Source of the DNA: Coffea arabica
Lineage: Eukaryota > Streptophyta > Magnoliopsida > Gentianales > Rubiaceae
Length of the DNA stretch: 64,000 nucleotides
NCBI RefSeq assembly: GCF_036785885.1
Contig: NC_092323.1
Location: forward strand, 25,490,501-25,554,500
Direction: 5' to 3'
Shown: positions 57,566-64,000 of the stretch, piece after piece
Position numbering within the stretch: the first letter of the stretch is position 1
Layout of the letters: each line of letters begins with the position of its first letter
Program-made: the position numbers and the translations under genes
Notes under the pieces: generated by a model
Seen by the model: only the letters and a program-made list of their open reading frames with translations
Databases searched by the model: none
What the model was told of the DNA's origin: nothing

Positions 57566-59769
57566 TTCTTTCTTTCCAAAAACGGAATCGAGGGGATGGA
57601 ACTAAGAGTGAGGGAGAGAAAATTTGGTTAGCTTTATCATCTGCTGATCATAATCAAGAAGAGAAAGGCAAGGAAAACAGGAGGGATAGCTGGTGCAGAC
57701 CTTGAGGAAACAAAGCTGGGAAAATCTGGTCAGTCTGCAATTTTTAACTCTTAAAGGAAAAAGGTAAATTCTCTGTGATCAATACTTATTGATTGAGTAT
57801 AAATGAATATATATAGATATATACAGGCTACAAGATAAGTTTTAGCAGAGGAAATGAGCTTCGATTGAAGAAAAATTCTGGTTTGAGATTAAAATGATTA
57901 TTTGACTGAAGTTGTTGCAACCGGGAGTTAATTACATGAATTTCAGCTCATTAGCAGTGTAAAAATGGAAAATATAATATAATAAAAGCATGTAATATGG
58001 TTATCTCAGGTATTATAAGAAGTTTAGTTGAAGAAATTTGGGAAAAGTTGGAAATTGGGAGGACCGATGGAAGATCCTTGCTGGAAATTTTCCAGTTTCA
58101 TCCGAGTGGGGATGGGGGGAATGGAAAAGTTTGAGCTGTCTTTGGTGAATAATGACTCTAAAATTCTGTGTTAATCTGTAATATGTTGTATAACATCTTG
58201 ATTTCATCATGCATGAGAGGTTTGAGCATAAAATGGAGGGATCTAGTAGAAGAAACTCGTCTTTAGGCATTACTTGCTGCAACGAACCAGCTTTATAGCC
58301 GAGAGAGGATATAAATCTTGGTTCAGCTTTTCTCTTGGATTTTTGGCTATCAATTTCTATGTTTTGTTTAAGATGGTCTGTAGTTGAATGATCATCCCCT
58401 GCATGTCTAGTTGGAGCATGAAACTGAAAAGAAAATTATGAGAAAACACCACATGTTAAACTGCTATACTGCTGCAAATTGTAATTAGTTGATGACAGAT
58501 TGTTGTGCATAGCTTTTGGGTTGAATAATTTGTTGAAACTAGATGCTATTTTCCTTGGTATATGCTGGATTGAATGTGCTTTAAATATTTAGAGCTTTAA
58601 GCAAGTGAAAGAATAGAGTTTTCGTCGAAAGCTTGAAGTAACGTTACTAGTTTTGGTTGCTGACCGAGAAAATGAAACAGATTGTGCTTCTGACCGTCCC
58701 TTTTTGGCCATGAAAATGCGATAACTGGATGTCGATGCCTTCAGAAGAAATGTAGGTCTATGTTCTAGCTTTGAAACGCTATAACATTCGCCTCAATCTG
58801 ATAAGCGTAGCTCCAGTTGTGATCAAAATATCAGAGGGTGGCAAAGCGGCCTTTCTTGTTGCTTTCCTTTTGTTCCCGGATGCACTTTGCTTTGATAATG
58901 GCCGTGAGGAACCAACTTTGAACCAACATTTCCTCTAATTTCCAAATTTGTAAGCTTTCATAAATGATAGCTACGGTTACCCTGAGATTTAATGGCTATA
59001 TACAGCTCCACAAGTAGAGTCAAACTAAAGCAAATGAGGGGAAAACTCATGATAATTATGTACCTAAATTGGCTTCTAATTACTTAATATTGTCTTCACA
59101 AATATTTTAAAGACTATAAAATTTGAGGGACTGGTGTAGTGGAATAAAATTTAACTTACAAATAACCTAGAGTTTAATTAATTGAAAAGGGGACCAATGA
59201 AGTACTCCTAAACCGTAATCTTAGAATCTTGAGTGGAAAATGATTTAATCCTAAAATAAATATCTTATAAATTATTAACTTGGGAAAACATGTATAATTC
59301 TTGATTAAAACAATAAAGTCAATGAGTTTCAAAATAAAATGATAAATGATAAATGAATATTGAATATATTATATTTGTACTTTAAGGTCAAACTAGAATC
59401 TGTTTTAGCCTAGACGGAAGAAATGAAATGTTTGCTTGTCTTAATCCTTGCACATTAGATTGGAAATGAGTTAATCTTAGATCAAGTGTTTTATATGATA
59501 TTAAAATTTGGTGTATATGTACATTAACCTTGTTTTAAAGCTACCAAACTTAATAATCTTGAAGACAAACGTAAGGAAGGTTGCTAGATTTTGGTGATTC
59601 GTTTTATAAGCTTAGGAACTTGGGTTTTAGTTACTTAAACCTTAAATTATGTAAGATGAGTGGTTGTATATAAAATGAATATTCACTTTAGAATTATTAA
59701 CTTGTACCAGGAAGTAGCCGTGAACCAGGAAACCAACTCGAGACTTGAGAGTAGTCATTTGAATCTTTG

Positions 59770-60431
59770 GTGAGTGTTTTTCAAATTTATGTGTTAAACT
59801 GCTTATGTGTACCTAAGTGCAATTATATAGAAAATGTGCTTATTATGAAATATTGCTAAGTGATTCATTGTGAAGTGTTTTCAATTGTCCCTCGCCTTCT
59901 AAGTCGAGGGTGTACTTTATCGCACTCGGCTTAGTTGAGGTTGAAGGTTGATAATTGATCAAGTGATATTGTAAGTGTGCATGACTGAAAGCCATGTGTG
60001 TAACTTATCACACTGGCTGAACTGGGCCCCAAAACCCTCTGTTCAACGGACTATTCGAGCCAGCAGAGGGTTTGGTCGGGTAGGACGGAAGCTTTGGATA
60101 AGTGTTTCGGTATACTTGAGTATTACCATGGAGTAGCAGATTATTGATATTGATATGGCCATCCAAGTGAGGGAACTGTTTATTATTTTGGAGGTTATAA
60201 GGAGGAGTTCGGTGGAGTGTGTAGTGCATTGAAGTGGCTCTAATATGAGCACCGTATCCTTTTAAAAGTAATTGTTTGGTGATGTGCTTCCTCAATTGCT
60301 TAATGAAAGTGATTGTACAGTGAAATGTGCACTATTCGCTTAATTGTACTGATTTAAGTGCTTATTGATTGTTGCTTGCATGGAAACCTCACGGGCGTAA
60401 GCTCACCCTTTTAGCTTTATTTTCCTTACAG
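59770..60431 (+). other. Intron-like module in LTR C (predicted)
   Basis: Donor TTTG before GTGAGTGT at 59770 and acceptor TTTTCCTTACAG ending at 60431, 662 bp apart, in the same order as in the intact Tekay LTR, with the hairpin between. An upstream acceptor (TTGTACCAG, ending 59710) would leave a 59-bp leader exon. Confidence 0.4.
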
Positions 60432-60782
60432 GAGTTGGAGATTGAAAAGTGATTGGATGGAATTGGAAAGTTGTTTTGGGGAATTCCATCACTATATGTA
60501 TATATTGGAGTCACGTTTTCTTTTGTATTTTAAGATGGTTGAATCTTCTGTTTTGAGTTGATGTAATATTAAGAATGGATGTTTAGAACGAGTATTTTAT
60601 TTCTTTTAGTGGACAAATCTATGTTTCAAGCTGATTCGAGTGGTACTTAAGAGTGAATGTTCAGTTGTTCAATGATAATATTATCTCTGAAGTTCATGTA
60701 AGTGATTGAGTCCTGGCCAGAATCAGACAGGCGATCCGCTAACTTCTAAGATATGCCTAGGAGAAGGTGGGGTCGTCACAGG

Positions 60783-60794
60783 TGGTATCAGAGC
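60783..60794 (+). other. Primer binding site of element C
   Basis: TGGTATCAGAGC two bases after the LTR end, so C was a complete element rather than a solo LTR. Only about 53 bp of its internal region (60781-60833) precede the next repeat. Confidence 0.9.
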
Positions 60795-60833
60795 TCTTGG
60801 AGAGGGTTCTCGGATTGTGGGGAATGGCCTGTT

Positions 60834-62574
60834 TGTGACGCCCCACTTCTTTCAAGGGCGAACTCAAGGGTATCCGCGGAACGCCTGCCCAACTCTCGCC
60901 AGGACTCGAAACAAATCCAATTCAAACTTAGTCTAATACTAACAATAAAAGTCGGAATAAAGGTACGAAGTCATTTCCATACATAAATATCTAGTCTTAC
61001 AGCACAATTTAAAATTTACAATCACTTTTCCCAAAATACACAACATCAAAAAGTGTGTAGTTGATTACAATTAAAACACTAATACAAAAGTGCCTCAAGT
61101 CGGCATTTGCTTAACTCCTTCCAGTCGGGTTCCTGTTAAGGAAAACAAACTAATGGGATGAGCCAATACTCAGTGAGGCCAGGAAACACACATGCAAACA
61201 CATAATCCAAGTAGCAACAATAATTACATTGTATGTAAAACTATCAAGTTCGAATAATTCACATTTCGAATAGGAAAATAAACAGAAACAATTCAAGGAT
61301 ACTGTAGCTCTCAGGAGCTAAATTCCACGTAGTCGTGTCCAAGTCTTGATCACATCTCATGTTGACACTCCGTCAACCACATAAGTATCAAATCCGTAGA
61401 TACACCACTTTTTTTCGAATCCCGTCACCGTTACACCCCCTTACTGGGCTCATCAAAATTTTGATAATACTCGAGTATATCATGGCAATACTGCGCGAGT
61501 AATGCCGAGCAAGATCTCTCCAATAGATCAGACTCTACGAATATCTCATGGTTTGCTAAGCTTATCGACCAAGCCCAAGTTGGCTCGATTCGCAAAGTTA
61601 GCCAACGAGTTTGGGCGTCCCCTGAATACGAATACGAATACGAATATAAGTCGATGAGCAACGCTCAAATCGACGATTCCAAACAATATAACATGTAAAC
61701 AACATAAATTTTTACACAATCAATATAACATGTAAACAACATAAACAAGCCATTAGATTCTCAAAATTTCACACCAAAGTGCTCGAACAAAGCAGGGGCA
61801 AAATGGTCACTTTTGGTCATTGCACCATCCTTGAGTTTCTATCAACAACCCAACATTAATCCACTAGTTTAAGCACTAAATAAACATTATTACCATCAAA
61901 ACATCACAAATCAGTCCGTATATACAAGGTGGGAGTTCATAGAGCCCACACAACCAAATTTTCCTCAAAATAATGCAACCCACTAACATGCATGAGTATA
62001 TATGAGCACTAGAACTTCCATAAACCAAGTTTTCAAGGTTTGATCGTTACCTACTTCACTTGGTGTGCAAAACAGAAATTTTCGATCCTCTCCTTGGCCA
62101 AGAAAACCGTGAAAAGCAAGCTCTTTTCCTAGCTTAGGTGATGCTCCAAGTTGTTGTGAGCTTGTGTGCAAAATTTGAGGTGAAATGGATGAAAGATTGG
62201 AAGTGAAATGAAATGAAGCTTTGTTCTTTTCCTTGCTAAGAGTTGCAGCCGACCATGGAGTGAAGAAAAAGGAGAAAAGGCTGATCAAAATAGGCTTCCT
62301 AGAGAAGCTTGGTAGTTAGTGGACTTGTGCACAAAAGTCAACTCTCACTAGCGCGCGTACGCGCGCGTTTTGTGCTCGATTTCTCTCGTGTTTGTTTCAC
62401 TTGTGCATTAAACCTCAAATGCACTTGTATTCATATTAATATTATTCACTCTTAATTGTCCCAAAATAAGGGTCTAAAGTCCCTCAATTAAATCGCGCGT
62501 GTGAAACCCGTATTTCCAAATTAAGCATTATAAATCGAAACTTCCAAGAATTTCTTATAACGATAGTACTAATA
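60834..62574 (-). repeat. Element E: Tekay-type LTR in reverse orientation, truncated
   Basis: The left edge TGTGACGCCCCAC is the reverse complement of the intact Tekay LTR end. Reading right to left it matches that LTR: CACACGCGCGA, GGGACAATTAAGAGTGAATAATAT, TTTTGCCCCTGC, GAGTATTACTCG and acceptor TTTTCCTTAACAG (61133). It has a donor-like GTAACGATCAA at 62050. About 300 bp of U3 are missing because LTR F begins at 62575, and it is shorter inside than the intact LTR. No primer site follows its end, so it is a 3' LTR or a solo LTR. Confidence 0.8.
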
Positions 62575-63150
62575 TGTGACGACCCCACCTCCCCCTAAGG
62601 CGAACCAGAGGGTTCGGCGGGCCGCCTGCCCGGCTCTCGCAGGGACTCAGTCGTTCACTAAAGTCCTCAAATGAATTACAAGAATAAACCTCAAAGATAC
62701 AGCACATGGTCCACAAATATACATCCAAGTCTCCAATAATTACATGTCACAATTGCAGCGGAAACGATTCCCAACTATACATAAAATGATTCCAAATCCA
62801 AATTATACAACATAAAGGCCATCCATTCACGTGAACAAGCACAACAAGTCCTGCCTTCGCCTTGAGCCCTGTGGAGGGGAATAAAATATTTTTGGGGTGA
62901 GCTAGAAGCTCAGCGAGTAACCAGAAAATCAGTAATCCAATCGGTTTAACAATATTTCTTTTCAATGATGTCATAAATCACATGATAAGTCCAGAAACGA
63001 TTACATCATTTACAAAACATTAAATATGGAGTATCAATAATTCAAGAAACACGTACAATGGAAAGCGATAGTAACATTCATGAAAAGGATACGTTCATTT
63101 TTTATAAATAATCCCTCGTTCATTTTTTTATTCGTTCATCTTTTTTTTTT

Positions 63151-63220
63151 CCGGACGTTGGCCGGTCTCCACCCATCCGGACGTATCCGGACTCCACCCA
63201 TCCGGACGTAGCCGGACTAC
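63151..63220. repeat. Short tandem repeat with CCGGACGT units in LTR F
   Basis: Three units with the pattern CCGGACGTnnnCCGG followed, in two of them, by CTCCACCCAT. It is CpG-rich in an AT-rich setting. Confidence 0.75.
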
Positions 63221-63548
63221 AAGGTAATACTCGAGTATACCAAATTCACCCAGGGTCACCATATCGCCCGACCGAGTCCGCTTCTGGCTCGAGTCGATCG
63301 GTAACGAAGGGCAGTGGCCAGTTCAGCCAAACGGCTTACATTCATGCGCAACTAGCATTTAATCATTAATCATTGAAAGTTTCATATTTATTTAGGTCGA
63401 GTGCGATAAAGTACACACTCGCCTAGAAAACTTGTTTTAACAATCATTGAAAGCACTTAACACATTATCAATCAATAATAACAAGCCAATAAGTCAAGGA
63501 AATATAGCAAACAAGGAACACTCACATGTAAGCACGCATGATATGCAA

Positions 63549-63652
63549 GAAAACAGTTCAAAAGTAAATAAGACAAGAAAACAGTTCAAAAGTAACTTTG
63601 GAAACAGTTCAAAAGTAAATAATGCAGGAAACAGTTCATAAATAACTTTAGA
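63549..63652. repeat. Four-copy tandem repeat with AAACAGTTCAAAAGTAA units in LTR F
   Basis: Four units of about 25-27 bp (63549, 63577, 63602 and 63628 onward), the last diverged (CAGTTCATAAATAA). It lies between the hairpin and the donor site in element direction, so inside the predicted intron. Confidence 0.8.
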
Positions 63653-64000
63653 AATAGTTTGAGGTCACTCACCTCCATGGCTCAGAAATCATCCATCATA
63701 TAACATTGCCTTACTCAAATCCAAGTTTTAGATCACAAACTCAATGCAAACAAATCCTTTAAAAGTTCGGACAGCACTTCCCCTGAATTTGCTTACTTTT
63801 CCAGCCATCATGGCTTCATTATATCCTCAGCCAGTCGCAAAGGTACACACACAACAACAAGTTCATCCAATAGCCATTCAGCAAGCTCCAAGTAGTACTA
63901 GTACAAGTCAAGCTAGGGAAAAGTCCGGAAATGAAAGTTTAGCTCAAAACCAGAAAAACAGTTTTGACGTCATTTTACGGTAATGGCACCAAAGGTACTA

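Larger units (their letters stand above)
55973..60780 (+). repeat. Element C: Tekay-type 5' LTR carrying a Mutator-like insertion
   Basis: Starts TGTGAGAACTCGAG and ends GGTCGTCACA, followed by TGGTATCAGAGC. Minus the 1017-bp element D and its duplication it is about 3.8 kb, near the 3734 bp of the intact Tekay LTR. Shared landmarks: donor GGTGAGTG (59769), hairpin (59905-59928), CCTCACGGGCGTAAGCTCACCC and acceptor TTTTCCTTACAG (60431). It is clearly a different subfamily from the intact element. Confidence 0.8.
62575..64000 (-). repeat. Element F: Tekay-type LTR in reverse orientation, running off the window
   Basis: The left edge TGTGACGACCCCACC matches the reverse of LTR C's end. Reading right to left it has donor GGTGAGTG (63672), the hairpin (63421-63398) and acceptor TATTCCCCTCCACAG (62869). 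It contains two local tandem repeats (63151-63220 and 63549-63652). It interrupts LTR E. Its right end is outside the window. Confidence 0.75.

Overview
This window is nuclear DNA of a flowering plant, probably a eudicot. The evidence is a spliced nuclear gene for a chloroplast ribosomal protein with a transit peptide, GT-AG introns, AT-rich intergenic DNA, and dense nests of Ty3/gypsy chromoviruses, SIRE/Maximus-type Ty1/copia elements and Mutator-like non-autonomous transposons. I do not name a species. All calls come from reading the sequence by eye; exon borders rest on splice consensus plus family resemblance.

Layout. 1-2539: last two exons (+) of a gene whose C-terminus resembles the PBZ zinc finger of CHFR-type RING E3 ligases. 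4827-9868: complete five-exon gene (-) for plastid ribosomal protein bL21c (RPL21), with a small solo LTR in its last intron. About 9987-10743: a hAT-like non-autonomous element. 11085-24317: a complete, very young Tekay/Del-type chromovirus (+) with 3734-bp LTRs, 5-bp target duplication, an extra coiled-coil ORF and an unbroken 1547-aa Gag-Pol. 24582-25695: a Mutator-like MITE with 9-bp target duplication. 25705-28402: AT-rich, gene-free. 28403-35665: an older, broken CRM-like chromovirus (-) with 762-bp LTRs. 35666-38723: gene-free, with one probable decayed LTR.

38724 to the right edge is a nest. An old SIRE-type element A (-) carries a younger SIRE-type element B (40939-50748, -) inside its env-like ORF. 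A's 5' LTR is cut at 55973 by Tekay-type element C (+), whose LTR carries a 1017-bp fold-back Mutator-like element D (56549-57565). Just after C's primer binding site lies an inverted Tekay LTR E (60834-62574, -), itself interrupted by another LTR F (62575 to the edge, -).

How the parts work together: each autonomous element has the usual Gag, protease, reverse transcriptase, RNase H and integrase order and primes from initiator-Met tRNA. The most interesting unexplained structure lies in the non-coding parts: (1) the long Tekay-type LTRs share an intron-like module (strong GT donor, pyrimidine-rich AG acceptor, usually about 660-800 bp apart) containing an 8-bp hairpin with the loop TACTTTAT; (2) the SIRE LTRs carry arrays of the perfect palindrome TCGGACGTCCGA directly upstream of a TATA-like box; (3) the SIRE env-like ORF is open in B although B's gag-pol frame is broken.
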